Source: Fodinicurvata halophila
GTDB lineage: Bacteria; Pseudomonadota; Alphaproteobacteria; Kiloniellales; DSM-21159
Reading direction: 5' to 3'
DNA length: 64,000 bases
NCBI RefSeq assembly: GCF_042651425.1
Contig: NZ_JBHSCW010000006.1
Location: 1 to 64,000, forward strand
The translations under genes were made by a program, and so were the position numbers. Within the stretch, counting starts at the first letter, position 1. Each line of letters opens with the position of its first letter. Of the stretch, positions 38,528-47,318 are shown piece by piece. The notes beneath the pieces are model-generated. The model ran no database searches and was not told where the DNA came from. It saw only the letters and a list, made by a program, of their open reading frames with translations.

Positions 38528-39949
38528 ATGACAGACCTCTCCGACACCACACAGAGACCTGCCCCCTGCCTGCACGCCACCGCTGTGGCCGTGGACACTC
38601 CGCTGGGTCCGCTGGCGGTCCTGCTTCGCGGGGCCACGGGCTCCGGCAAGTCGGCACTGGCCCTGCGCCTGATCGACGAAGGCGCTCGCCTTGTGGCGGA
38701 TGATCAGGTCGAACTTCATCGTCGCGGCTCCCTCCTGCATGCGCGCGCGCCCCAGAGCCTGTCCGGCCTGCTGGAGGTGCGCGGCTTCGGCATCGTCGAG
38801 GTTCCCTGCCTTGAGGAGGCACCCGTTGGCCTGATCGTGGACCTTGTCGAGTCTGCAGCAAGCGAACGCCTGCCCGAGGAACGCAGCGAGACCGTTCAGC
38901 AGGTGTCGCTGCCGCTTCTGAGCCTCGAGCCGGCCTCTCCCTCCGCAGGCGCGATCATCCGCATGGCCCTGCGCAGCCGATCCCAGAGCCTGTCGAACGC
39001 GCTACAGGACAGGTCGACAGGACCGGACGACAGGACCGGGGGAGCGAACTCCCGGGAAGGTGAGGCGCCTCCCTCGCTGATCCTCATTACCGGCCTGTCC
39101 GGGGCGGGTCGCACCCTGGGGCTGAAAGTGCTGGAGGATATCGGCTATGAAGCCGTGGACAATCTGCCGCTGGGACTGATCGACGGCATTGTCGGCACGA
39201 ACGCACAACGCCAGCCCCTGGCGGTGGGAATCGACAGCCGCACCCTGGACTTTTCCGTCGAGCTCTTCCTGGAACAGATCGATCGCCTGGGGCGCAATCG
39301 GGACTTCAGCTTCTCTCTCCTGTTCTTCGAATGCGACGACGACGTCCTGCAGCAACGCTTCACCGAAACCCGCCGCCGGCACCCCCTCGCTCTCAACCGT
39401 CCGCTTTCCGAGGGCATTGTCGCCGAACGCAGCCTGCTGATGCCGCTGCGCGCCCGGGCCGACCAGATCATCGACACCACCGACCTGGCGCCGCCGGAGC
39501 TCCACCGCCTGCTGTCCGCCCGCTTCGCCTCGCGCACCGACTCGCGGATGCAGGTCTTCGTCACCTCCTTCTCCTACCGCTTCGGCCTGCCGCGCGAGGC
39601 CGACTTGGTGTTCGACGTGCGCTTCCTCGACAATCCGCATTACCAGGAGGAACTGCGCCCACTGACCGGACGCGATTCGGCCGTTCTCTCCTATATCGAA
39701 GGCGACAAGGCCTTCGCCCCCTTCTTCGAGCACCTCACAGAGATGCTGACCACGCTGCTCGAGGGCTACGAGGCGAACGGCAAGAGCTACCTGACCATCG
39801 CCGTGGGATGTACCGGCGGCCGTCACCGCTCCGTGGCCGTGGCCGAAAGGGTGGCACGCTGGCTCGAGCAGGGCCCGCGACCGGTCCATCTGTCCCACAG
39901 GGAACTGGAACGTAGCCGCCAGCCTGTGCAGGGCCGGACGAGGTCATAA
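38528..39949 (+). CDS. Fusion of truncated HPr kinase/phosphorylase and RapZ-type nucleotide-binding protein
   Basis: This is a single 473-residue frame. Residues ~15-155 match the short alphaproteobacterial HprK: Walker A GATGSGKSALALRLIDEG with Lys41, LVADDQVELHR, and LLEVRGFGIVEV. After a Gly/Ser/Arg-rich linker (~155-182) comes a full RapZ: ILITGLSGAGRTLGLKVLED, YEAVDNLPL, FLDNPHYQEELRPLTG, and GCTGGRHRSVAVAERVA. RapZ Walker A has Arg195 in place of Lys, a variant also known in other alphaproteobacteria (from memory). In relatives hprK and rapZ are usually separate neighbours. Start ATG 38528 is chosen because the frame upstream overlaps chvG. Confidence 0.88.
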   Translation: MTDLSDTTQRPAPCLHATAVAVDTPLGPLAVLLRGATGSGKSALALRLIDEGARLVADDQVELHRRGSLLHARAPQSLSGLLEVRGFGIVEVPCLEEAPVGLIVDLVESAASERLPEERSETVQQVSLPLLSLEPASPSAGAIIRMALRSRSQSLSNALQDRSTGPDDRTGGANSREGEAPPSLILITGLSGAGRTLGLKVLEDIGYEAVDNLPLGLIDGIVGTNAQRQPLAVGIDSRTLDFSVELFLEQIDRLGRNRDFSFSLLFFECDDDVLQQRFTETRRRHPLALNRPLSEGIVAERSLLMPLRARADQIIDTTDLAPPELHRLLSARFASRTDSRMQVFVTSFSYRFGLPREADLVFDVRFLDNPHYQEELRPLTGRDSAVLSYIEGDKAFAPFFEHLTEMLTTLLEGYEANGKSYLTIAVGCTGGRHRSVAVAERVARWLEQGPRPVHLSHRELERSRQPVQGRTRS

Positions 39950-40028
39950 GTACGCAGATGGCAATTGGAGGCTGCACCGCGCCCTGTTTTGCGCTAGAAA
40001 AGCCGACCGGTGCCGGCAAGGAGGTACA

Positions 40029-40439
40029 ATGATCGGTCTCGTTCTGGTGACGCACGGCAACCTGGCGCGCGAGTTCGTCTCGGCCATGGAGCACGTCGTG
40101 GGCGCGCAGCGCAACACCCTGGCAATCTGTATCGGTCCCGATGACGATATGGAACAGCGCCGCCAGCAGATCATCGATTCCGTTGCCGAGGTGGATGAAG
40201 GCGATGGCGTGGTGATCCTGACGGACATGTTCGGCGGCACGCCCTCGAACCTGGCCATTTCCGTCCTCGATCAGAAGAATGTCGAGGTCATTGCCGGAAT
40301 CAACCTGCCGATGCTGATCAAGCTGGCCAGTGTTCGCGACAGGGAGAAACTGGCCGGCGCAGTCCGCCACGCCCAGGAAGCCGGGCGCAAGTACATCCAT
40401 ATCGCCTCGCAGCTTCTGAAAGACGAGACGTCCTGCTAG
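40029..40439 (+). CDS. PTS EIIA component, mannose family (regulatory)
   Basis: This 136-residue EIIA-Man domain protein carries the phosphorylatable His9 in GLVLVTHGNLAREF. VVILTDMFGGTPSNLAISVL, NVEVIAGINLPMLIKLA and the terminal helix follow the ManX fold. There is no EIIB or EIIC permease gene nearby. This makes it part of a regulatory phosphorelay rather than a sugar importer, as known for alphaproteobacterial PTS. GGAGG lies about five bases upstream of the ATG, and HPr follows after 11 bases. Confidence 0.92.
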   Translation: MIGLVLVTHGNLAREFVSAMEHVVGAQRNTLAICIGPDDDMEQRRQQIIDSVAEVDEGDGVVILTDMFGGTPSNLAISVLDQKNVEVIAGINLPMLIKLASVRDREKLAGAVRHAQEAGRKYIHIASQLLKDETSC

Positions 40440-40450
40440 GAGAGGAGCCC

Positions 40451-40747
40451 TTGGACACCAGCGACACGCCCTCGGCTGATACCGCGGTGCGACAGGTAAC
40501 GATCTGCAACCGCAAGGGACTGCATGCCCGTGCCGCTGCCAAGTTCGTCAAGCTCGTGGCCACCTTCTCTTCCGAGGTCCTGGTCGTTCGCCGGGACCAG
40601 CAGGTCACCGGCTCCTCGATCATGGGACTGATGATGCTGGCCGCCGGGCCAGGCTGTGAACTGGAGATTCGCGCCCAGGGCCCCGATGCCGCGGAGGCCG
40701 TGGACGCACTGGAAGAGTTGATCGAGCGCAAATTCGATGAAGACTGA
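40451..40747 (+). CDS. ptsH: HPr phosphocarrier protein
   Basis: This 98-residue HPr starts with TTG after GGAGAGGAG. The active-site His25 is in NRKGLHARAAAKFVKLV. The HprK target Ser (Ser56) is in TGSSIMGLMMLAAGPG. The short non-homologous lead of ~14 residues is typical of alphaproteobacterial HPr. Presence of an intact Ser site together with HprK in the preceding fusion gene implies Ser-phosphorylation control of the relay. The gene overlaps the start of ptsI by 11 bases. Confidence 0.92.
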   Translation: MDTSDTPSADTAVRQVTICNRKGLHARAAAKFVKLVATFSSEVLVVRRDQQVTGSSIMGLMMLAAGPGCELEIRAQGPDAAEAVDALEELIERKFDED

Positions 40748-42542
40748 CCGCGACAGCGATACGGATAACCGAACCGAAGCCACGGGCGAAGAGCGTGTCC
40801 TGCGCGGACTCGGGGTCGCAGGCGGCGTGGCCATCGGGCGCATCTTCTTCCGCGAGCCCAGCGACGTGCCGGTCTCCGAGAGAAAGCTTGCTCCCGAAGA
40901 AGTCGCCGACGAACTGGCCCGTTTCGAAACGTCCGTCGAAAAGGCGCGCCGTCAGTTGCGCAAGCTCCGCCAGCGCGCCACCAGCTTCCACGGATCGTCG
41001 GCCGAGGAACTGGGTTACCTGCTGGAAGCGCACGACCAGATGCTGCAGTCCGGCCATCTGCACAGCGGGGTCGCTCAGCGCATCGAACAGGAGCAGATCA
41101 ACGCAGAGGCAGCCGTCGCGTCCGAGATCGACGCCATCGCCGAAACCTTCAATGCCATGGAAGACCCCTACCTGCGCAGCCGGGGCAGCGAGGTCCACCA
41201 TGTGGGCCAGAGGATCCTGCGCAACCTGACCGATCGCTACTTCCAGAGCTTCGAGAGCCTGCCGCGCAACTCCATCATCGTGGCCGAGGAGATCACGCCC
41301 GCCGACACCGCCCTGATGGATCCCGCCCGCATCGGCGGCTTCGCCGCCGTGCTGGGCGGTGCAGAGGGACATACCGCGATCATGGCACGTGCACTCGGCC
41401 TGCCGGCCGTGCTGGGTGTTTCGGGACTCATGACCGGAATCGCGCCGGGCACGCCCACCATCCTCGACGGCGGGGAAGGCCTGATCTACCTGAACCCAGG
41501 CCCCGAGCGCCTGGCCTACTACGAGGAGCGGCGCAAGGAACAGGCGGCGGCCGTACGGGCTCTCTCCGGCATTCGCAACCTGCCCGCCGAGACCCTGGAT
41601 GGCACGCGACTGACCCTGCAGGCGAACCTGGAGCTGCCTTCGGAGATTCCTGAGGCGCGCGATGTGGGCGCGGAGGGCATCGGCCTGCTGCGCACGGAGT
41701 TTCTCTTCATGAACCGCGAGGACCTGCCCGACGAGGAAGAGCAGAGCCGGCTCCTGGAACAGATCGTCTCGCAGATGGCACCGCTTCCCGTGACCATTCG
41801 CACGCTCGACGTGGGCGGCGAAAAGCTTGCCCCCTCGCTGGGCCAGCATATCGGGACCTCGCCCAATCCCGCCATGGGCCTGCGGGCCATCCGCCTGTCG
41901 CTCAAGATGCCTGACCTGCTTCGCACGCAACTGGCCGCCATACTTCGAGCCGCAAGAAAGGGCCCAGTGCGCATCCTGCTGCCGATGATCTCATCGCCCG
42001 ACCAGGTCACGCAGGCACGCGCCATTCTGGAGCAGGTTGCCCGCGACCTGCGCGCAAGCGGAGTCGACATTCCCGACCCCCTGCCGCCGCTGGGGGTCAT
42101 GATCGAGGTGCCGGGCGCCGCCCTAGCGGCCGATTCCCTCGCCGAGGTCTCGGACTTCTTCGCCATCGGCACCAACGACCTGATTTCCTATACACTCGCG
42201 ATCGATCGTGGCGAGGAGCGTGTCGCCAACCTCTACGACCCGCTGCACCCCGGCGTTCTCAAGCTGATCCGGGTCGCGGTGGACGCGGCACGGCACGCGG
42301 GCAAACCGGTTTCGGTCTGCGGGGAAATGGCAAGCGATCCGCGTTACACGGCACTTTTCCTCGGGCTTGGCGTACGCGAACTTTCCATGGGTCCCAAGGC
42401 CCTGCCGCGCATAAAGGCACGCACGCGCATGCTCCACCACTCCCGTTCGCAGCTGCTGGCCGACGATCTGCTCGGCGAGAAACAGCGCGAGAAGATATCC
42501 GAGAAACTGGACCGCTTCCTGGCCGACCTTCAGACGGAGTGA
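40737..42542 (+). CDS. ptsI: PTS enzyme I (phosphoenolpyruvate-protein phosphotransferase)
   Basis: This 601-residue enzyme I transfers phosphate from PEP to HPr. It has the amino-terminal HPr-binding helices (residues ~50-160) and the phospho-His domain (VLGGAEGHTAIMARALGLPAV, His212). The PEP-binding barrel contains GIGLLRTEFLFMNRE, IRTLDVGGEK, FFAIGTNDLISYTLAIDR and the catalytic Cys in VSVCGEMASDPRY. There is no GAF domain, so it is not PtsP/EI-Ntr. It overlaps ptsH, and its 3' end overlaps the convergent hemY-like gene by 13 bases. Confidence 0.93.
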   Translation: MKTDRDSDTDNRTEATGEERVLRGLGVAGGVAIGRIFFREPSDVPVSERKLAPEEVADELARFETSVEKARRQLRKLRQRATSFHGSSAEELGYLLEAHDQMLQSGHLHSGVAQRIEQEQINAEAAVASEIDAIAETFNAMEDPYLRSRGSEVHHVGQRILRNLTDRYFQSFESLPRNSIIVAEEITPADTALMDPARIGGFAAVLGGAEGHTAIMARALGLPAVLGVSGLMTGIAPGTPTILDGGEGLIYLNPGPERLAYYEERRKEQAAAVRALSGIRNLPAETLDGTRLTLQANLELPSEIPEARDVGAEGIGLLRTEFLFMNREDLPDEEEQSRLLEQIVSQMAPLPVTIRTLDVGGEKLAPSLGQHIGTSPNPAMGLRAIRLSLKMPDLLRTQLAAILRAARKGPVRILLPMISSPDQVTQARAILEQVARDLRASGVDIPDPLPPLGVMIEVPGAALAADSLAEVSDFFAIGTNDLISYTLAIDRGEERVANLYDPLHPGVLKLIRVAVDAARHAGKPVSVCGEMASDPRYTALFLGLGVRELSMGPKALPRIKARTRMLHHSRSQLLADDLLGEKQREKISEKLDRFLADLQTE

Positions 42543-43963
42543 GTCTGCCGCTCGTCGGCCGAGTCCCGCGAGATTGTGCCCTCGTCTTCCGAGGGGGCGT
42601 CGGGTTCGCTGAATTCCCCTTCCTGGACCTGCTCGGCCTCGATGGGGGGGATGCCGACCAGGTTCATGGAGCTGTGGCGTGGGGTGCGCCAGAGCAGGGT
42701 ATCGAAGGTATCGCAGACACCGCAGCGCGCGCTCCATTTGCCGGACAGCGCACCGCAACTGCCGCAGACCCAGGCGGGGTCAGGGTTGGCCGTTTCCGCC
42801 TGCCGCAGCCAATCCGCCGCCTTCTCGGAATCGCCTTTCTCGCGCGCCTCCAGTTCAGCCATCATGCGGAAAACCCTGTGTTCCGGCGTGCTTTCCATCA
42901 GTGAGCGCAGATGCTTGCGGGCTTCACCCCAAAGTTCCGCATCCAGGTTGACCTGGGCCAGCGCCAGGCGGCTTTCCGGATGGGTCGGGTTGGCTTGCGT
43001 CAGGCGCTCGATGCGCTTGATCCGTTCGTAGGGCTTGTCCGATAGGCCCGGTTCCTCCAGGCAAACCTCAACGATGCCGGGATGCGGTTGCTCCTGCCAG
43101 CCCTGCTCCAGCAGCTTGCGTGCCCGGCGCTTTCGTCCCTTGCGGAAATCCAGCCGGGCGGCCAGCAGGACCGCAGGGATGAAGCCCGGCTCCAGTTTCA
43201 GTGCGCGTGCCAGATGCCGGCGAGCCGTCGCAGTGTCGCCCGCGGCCTCGGCCGCCTCGGCCGCTTCCATCAGGACAACGGCTCGCTTGCGGCTGGCCTC
43301 GGGTCTTGGCAGAAACCGCTGTTTCTGGCTTTCCCGCAGGGCTTCTTCGGCCTTGCCCAGGTCTCCGCTGCGTTCGCTGAGCTCGAACAGCCCGTTCAGC
43401 ACCCAGGGGGTTTCCGGACGCAGGTTGCGGGCCCGTTCAAGATAGCGGCGGGCGGCTTCCTCGTCACCGTCGCGCATGGCCTGCAGGAAAAGACCGCGCA
43501 GTCCCAGGAATCGTGTCTCCCTGTACTCCAGCATCTCGGTGAAGCGCGCCCGTGCCGTCGGCTCGTCATTGTCCAGCTGGGCGGCCTGGGCCTCCAGCAG
43601 GCGGACCAGCGGCGGCTCGTCCAGCAGGTGACTGGCACGCCGCGCCCACTTGTCGGCCTCCGGGGCATCCCCGGCCGCCACGGCAACCAGGCCATTGGTG
43701 AGCGCCTCGTACCCCTTGCGGCGGCGACTGCGTTGCCGGGCTCGTACCAGTGAACGCGGAGTGCCACGCAGGGCCCGCCAAAAGCGATAGCCGAGCGCTG
43801 CGACCACCAGCAGGACGAAGACGGCGGCGAGCAGCAGGCCCACCGAGGTATCCACGCGATAGCCCAGCCACTCGATGGAGACATTCCCCGGCTGTTCCGC
43901 CAGCCAGACGGCAATGGCGACCAGGATCGCGAGCTTGACGAAGAAGAGAATGCCGCGCCACAT
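42530..43963 (-). CDS. HemY-like TPR membrane protein with C-terminal zinc ribbon
   Basis: This is a 477-residue protein. Two amino-terminal membrane helices (FFVKLAILVAIAVWLAEQ and VGLLLAAVFVLLVVAALGY) form the HemY_N region. Tetratricopeptide repeats follow (for example ALTNGLVAVAAGDAPEADKWARRASHLL and PEHRVFRMMAELEAREKGD, read in parts). A rubredoxin-like knuckle near residues 397-417 has four Cys: WVCGSCGALSGKWSARCGVC. It is unrelated to protoporphyrinogen oxidase despite the name. It overlaps the mitofilin-like gene by one base (TGATG), in the hemC-hemD cluster. Confidence 0.82.
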   Translation of the reverse strand: MWRGILFFVKLAILVAIAVWLAEQPGNVSIEWLGYRVDTSVGLLLAAVFVLLVVAALGYRFWRALRGTPRSLVRARQRSRRRKGYEALTNGLVAVAAGDAPEADKWARRASHLLDEPPLVRLLEAQAAQLDNDEPTARARFTEMLEYRETRFLGLRGLFLQAMRDGDEEAARRYLERARNLRPETPWVLNGLFELSERSGDLGKAEEALRESQKQRFLPRPEASRKRAVVLMEAAEAAEAAGDTATARRHLARALKLEPGFIPAVLLAARLDFRKGRKRRARKLLEQGWQEQPHPGIVEVCLEEPGLSDKPYERIKRIERLTQANPTHPESRLALAQVNLDAELWGEARKHLRSLMESTPEHRVFRMMAELEAREKGDSEKAADWLRQAETANPDPAWVCGSCGALSGKWSARCGVCDTFDTLLWRTPRHSSMNLVGIPPIEAEQVQEGEFSEPDAPSEDEGTISRDSADERQTHSV

Positions 43964-45417
43964 CAGCTGTCATCCTCTTCGGGGGACTGCGTCTCGCCGG
44001 AGGCGTCATAGACATTCTGCCCCAGGTCCCTCAGGGCCCGCTCGGCCTGGAGCCGCTTCTTCGCGCGGGCAAGCCAATCCGATGCGGCTTCGGCAGCCGC
44101 TCCCTGCAGCGTCTCGAGTTCCTGCACGGCGGCCGCCAGCCTGTCTTCCTCCAGCCGTCGCTCGGCGCGGGCAACGATGGCCTCCGTGTCCTCGCCGCTG
44201 CGCTCGCCCACCGGACGCACGGTCACGAGCGCCGACGCCCGGTTCCAGATCTGTTCCGCCCAGCCCTCGGCGCGGCTTTCCCGGTCGCGCTGGACGATCT
44301 CCCGTGCTGTCGCCGGGAAACTCCGCTTGAGGGCGGCCAGGGCCGGCACCCCGTCACTGGCGCTTTCCTCCAACTGCTGCAACTGGTCCCCTATGGCGGC
44401 GTCATCGCCCTGCAGGCGCCGGACCGCCGCCAGTTCCTCGCCGTAGGGGCGCGCCTGCAGCACAGCCGTGCGCAGCTGTCCCATGGCAAATGCCGCCGCG
44501 GTCTGGGACTCCGCCCGGGTGCGAATCTGCGTCGCGGCCTCGGAGAGCTGGCTCAGCTGCCCCTCGAGTTCCGCCATCTGGCTCTGCCAGACCTCGCCGC
44601 CGGGAAGATTTCCGGAAATATCGTCGAGGCGTGCCGAGAGCTGACTGATGTCTTCGCCCAGGCTGTCCAGGCTGTCCTGTTCCTGGCTCGCACTGCGGCT
44701 GACCTGCTCGACCTGGTTCGCCAGTTCCGCCAGGCGCTCGTCCAGGCCCTCCAGCTGGGTCTGCAGTGGCTTCAGGTCGTCCGGAGTCAAACCGCTGGCA
44801 TTGGCTTCCATCCGCTCCAGCCGGTCGTCTATGGCCGTCAGGCGCTCCGCGGTCTGCTGGGCTGTTCCCGCAGCCTCAGGGTCCACCAGCGGCAGCCAGG
44901 CCTCCCGGCCCAGCACGGCCGCACCGGCCCCGAAGATCAGCAACAGGGCGCCAATGAGCATGGCAGGAACGAAGCTCCCACTGCGCTGAGCGGATGTCTC
45001 TGTCCTGGGCTCGCTTTTTGCTCCCTCAGTGGTGGTGCCGGCGCTCTCGGTAGATGCGGGATCACGGTTGCGCCAGACATCCTCGGTGGTGCGCGAGGTC
45101 TCTGTCGCGGTTGTCGCGGGTTCCTCTTCCGGAAGGGATGTGGTGCTCTCGGCTGGGTCCCGGGCCTCTCCACCGGCGCGGGTTAATTCCGTCTCATCCA
45201 GCTCGATCTCGTGTTTCCGCGCGGCAGCGCGGATTTCCTCATGCCGGGACAGTGGGATATGGCCGCGGTTCTTCCAGCCCTGAACGGTGGATACCGCCAA
45301 TCCCATCTTGGACGCCATCGGTCGCAGGCCGCCGAAGCGCGCGATGACCTGTTCCGCCGGATTTCCGCCGCCTCCGGGTTTCTCGGAGGTTTCGCCTGCA
45401 TCGCGCTCGTCCGTCAT
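43963..45417 (-). CDS. Mitofilin (Mic60)-like membrane protein with N-terminal HTH-like domain
   Basis: This is a 484-residue protein. Residues ~22-72 (VIARFGGLRPMASKMGLAVS, then TVQGWKNRGHIPLSRHEEI) look like a small helix-turn-helix domain seen in alphaproteobacterial proteins. A disordered Thr/Glu-rich stretch leads to one membrane segment (FVPAMLIGALLLIFGAGAAVL). Long coiled coil and a helical mitofilin-type carboxyl region follow (ALAALKRSFPATAREIVQRD, AASDWLARAKKRLQAERALR). AlphaMic60 proteins next to haem genes shape intracytoplasmic membranes and contact outer-membrane proteins in other alphaproteobacteria. It overlaps hemD by four bases. Confidence 0.75.
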   Translation of the reverse strand: MTDERDAGETSEKPGGGGNPAEQVIARFGGLRPMASKMGLAVSTVQGWKNRGHIPLSRHEEIRAAARKHEIELDETELTRAGGEARDPAESTTSLPEEEPATTATETSRTTEDVWRNRDPASTESAGTTTEGAKSEPRTETSAQRSGSFVPAMLIGALLLIFGAGAAVLGREAWLPLVDPEAAGTAQQTAERLTAIDDRLERMEANASGLTPDDLKPLQTQLEGLDERLAELANQVEQVSRSASQEQDSLDSLGEDISQLSARLDDISGNLPGGEVWQSQMAELEGQLSQLSEAATQIRTRAESQTAAAFAMGQLRTAVLQARPYGEELAAVRRLQGDDAAIGDQLQQLEESASDGVPALAALKRSFPATAREIVQRDRESRAEGWAEQIWNRASALVTVRPVGERSGEDTEAIVARAERRLEEDRLAAAVQELETLQGAAAEAASDWLARAKKRLQAERALRDLGQNVYDASGETQSPEEDDS

Positions 45418-46160
45418 GTCTCCGCTTTCCCGCTTCTCTGTTCATTCATCTGTTTCTCCGCCTGCCCGATCATCTCCAGCATGGCCTCCTGGTTGGGCGC
45501 CTCGGCCGTGTGCACGGACCGCCAGGGCAGGCAGGCAGCCGAGGCGACAGCCGGACTGAGACAGAAGGCCGCCAGCGATTCGCAGGCTGACGCCAGCCCC
45601 GCCTGCAGGACCAGTCTAGCAAAGGTCTCTGCCGTACGGGGCGAGAAAAGAAGTACAGCATCCAGGGTATCGGCACGCAAGAGAGCGTTTGTCGCAGCGG
45701 AAAACGCACGCGCCGGCAGCGCATCGTACAGGACGACGCGGCGCAGCTCGTAACCGGCACTTTCCAGTCGTTTACTCAGGCCCCCGGCAACATCGCGCCC
45801 GGCCGGGTGCAGCAGGGCGCCCGCCGCCGGATCGAGTTCGCGCCGGACCAGCTCGGCCAGCTTCACGGCATCGCCATCGGCCGAATGCACCTCGGTGAAA
45901 CCGGCGTCCCGCGCTGTCGCGGCGCTGGCTGGCCCCACGGCATAGACTGGCAGGTCCCGCTGGCCGCAAAGGCGCATGTAGGCACGCAAACCGTTGCGGC
46001 TGGTCACCATCAGGGCCTGGACGCCCTGCAGGTCGACGACCGCCTCGTTGCGGTCTCGGATCTCCAGGAGCGGCTCGAGCCAAACTTCGTGCCCCTGGCT
46101 TTCCAGGGCACGCAGGGTTTCCTGCGCGTCCTCCTGCGGCCGGGTCAACAGCAGGCGCAT
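45414..46160 (-). CDS. hemD: Uroporphyrinogen-III synthase
   Basis: This 248-residue protein is of the poorly conserved HemD family. It closes and inverts ring D of hydroxymethylbilane. Recognisable pieces are MRLLLTRPQEDAQETLRALE, ALMVTSRNGLRAYM, YAVGPASAATARDAGF, and AVLLFSPRTAETFARLV. It begins directly after the hemC stop codon and overlaps the mitofilin-like gene. The assignment rests on these motifs and on the hemC neighbour. Confidence 0.9.
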   Translation of the reverse strand: MRLLLTRPQEDAQETLRALESQGHEVWLEPLLEIRDRNEAVVDLQGVQALMVTSRNGLRAYMRLCGQRDLPVYAVGPASAATARDAGFTEVHSADGDAVKLAELVRRELDPAAGALLHPAGRDVAGGLSKRLESAGYELRRVVLYDALPARAFSAATNALLRADTLDAVLLFSPRTAETFARLVLQAGLASACESLAAFCLSPAVASAACLPWRSVHTAEAPNQEAMLEMIGQAEKQMNEQRSGKAET

Positions 46161-47102
46161 TCAGAAAAGGTCCCTCAGCGCCTCGAAGAAAGCCTCACCG
46201 GCTGCAGCGCGCAGCTCACCGCCCACGGCACGGCCGATGTTCAGGGCATCCGCGGCCGCGCCCTGGTGTTCGGAGCGATGCATGCGGCTGCCATCAGGCT
46301 CGGCGACGAGCGCCCGCAAATTGAGATTTCCCTCGACCGTGTAATCCGCCAGTGCGGCAATCGGCGTACGGCAGGAGCCTTCGAGCACATCCAGGCAGGC
46401 ACGCTCCGCGGTCACGCGCACCGACGTCCGCGGATCGTCGATTGCTCGTACGTACTCGATCGTACGCAAGTCATCGCTTCGGCATTCCAGGCCGATCGCG
46501 CCCTGTCCGGCGGCCGGCAGCATTTCTTCCACCGGCAGCACGGCCTGGAGCAGGTCCTCCCGTCCCAGGCGCTTCAGGCCCGCCAGTGCCAGCAGGGTTG
46601 CGTCCACCTCGCCCTCGGCCAGCTTGCGCAGGCGCGACTGGACGTTGCCCCGGAAGTTGACCACCTCCAGGTCCGGACGGGCATGCCGGATCTGCGACTG
46701 GCGGCGCAGCGACGCGGAGCCCACGCGGGCGCCCCGCGGCAGATCGGCAAGCGAAGAGCCATGCGGCGAGAAGAAGGCATCGCGCGGATCCTCGCGCGGC
46801 AGCACGGCCTCGATGGCATAGGCCTCGGGCAACCAGGTCGGTACGTCCTTCATGGAATGCACGGCCGCGTCGATGCGCCCATCCCCCAGGGCTTCCTCGA
46901 TCTCCTTGACGAACAGCCCCTTGCCGCCGATCTCGGAGAGTGGGCGGTCCAGGACCCGGTCCCCGGTCGTCTTGATGACGACAAGCTCCACCGCATCCTC
47001 CGCCTGCAACTCGGGATGGGCTTCCGACAGCAGGCGCCTGGCCTCCTCTGCCTGCGCCATCGCAAGAGGACTGCCGCGTGTTCCGAGCTTCAGAAGAGGC
47101 AT
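46161..47102 (-). CDS. hemC: Hydroxymethylbilane synthase (porphobilinogen deaminase)
   Basis: This 313-residue enzyme polymerises four porphobilinogens. Motifs are LKLGTRGSPLAMAQAEEARR, GGKGLFVKEIEEAL, AVHSMKDVPTWLPE, RVGSASLRRQSQI and NVQSRLRKL. The dipyrromethane-cofactor Cys is in ERACLDVLEGSCRTPIAA. The ATG at 47102 is chosen since the 15-residue upstream extension (MPGRGRGRNKERQDF) has no homology. It heads the hemC-hemD-mitofilin-hemY operon and is divergent from tsaD. Confidence 0.94.
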   Translation of the reverse strand: MPLLKLGTRGSPLAMAQAEEARRLLSEAHPELQAEDAVELVVIKTTGDRVLDRPLSEIGGKGLFVKEIEEALGDGRIDAAVHSMKDVPTWLPEAYAIEAVLPREDPRDAFFSPHGSSLADLPRGARVGSASLRRQSQIRHARPDLEVVNFRGNVQSRLRKLAEGEVDATLLALAGLKRLGREDLLQAVLPVEEMLPAAGQGAIGLECRSDDLRTIEYVRAIDDPRTSVRVTAERACLDVLEGSCRTPIAALADYTVEGNLNLRALVAEPDGSRMHRSEHQGAAADALNIGRAVGGELRAAAGEAFFEALRDLF

Positions 47103-47224
47103 GAAATCCTGTCTTTCCTTGTTCCGTCCTCTGCCCCTGCCGGGCATCCAGGAGGAGACGGAAAAATTTCCCGCTGCCTTCTTTTGCTTGCCCCCGGCAG
47201 ATGCCAGTTATAGGCATAGCTGCG

Positions 47225-47260
47225 CCGGGACATAAAGGGTCCCCGGGACATAAAGGGTCC
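47225..47260. repeat. Perfect 18-bp tandem repeat between hemC and tsaD
   Basis: Two head-to-tail copies of CCGGGACATAAAGGGTCC occupy 47225-47242 and 47243-47260. Each copy carries a small dyad (GGGAC and GTCCC). They lie in the 216-base divergent promoter region, so they could be paired regulator sites or a recent slippage duplication. Confidence 0.85.
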
Positions 47261-47318
47261 GGCTGTGTGAAACCGCGGCATTGAAATGACTGTAGCGGAT
47301 CAATGATTGTGCTGGCCA

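Noticed and set aside
42530..43963. hemY gene as protoporphyrinogen oxidase
   Set aside because: The protein is a TPR membrane protein of the HemY_N type with a zinc ribbon, not a flavin oxidase. The name would mislead.
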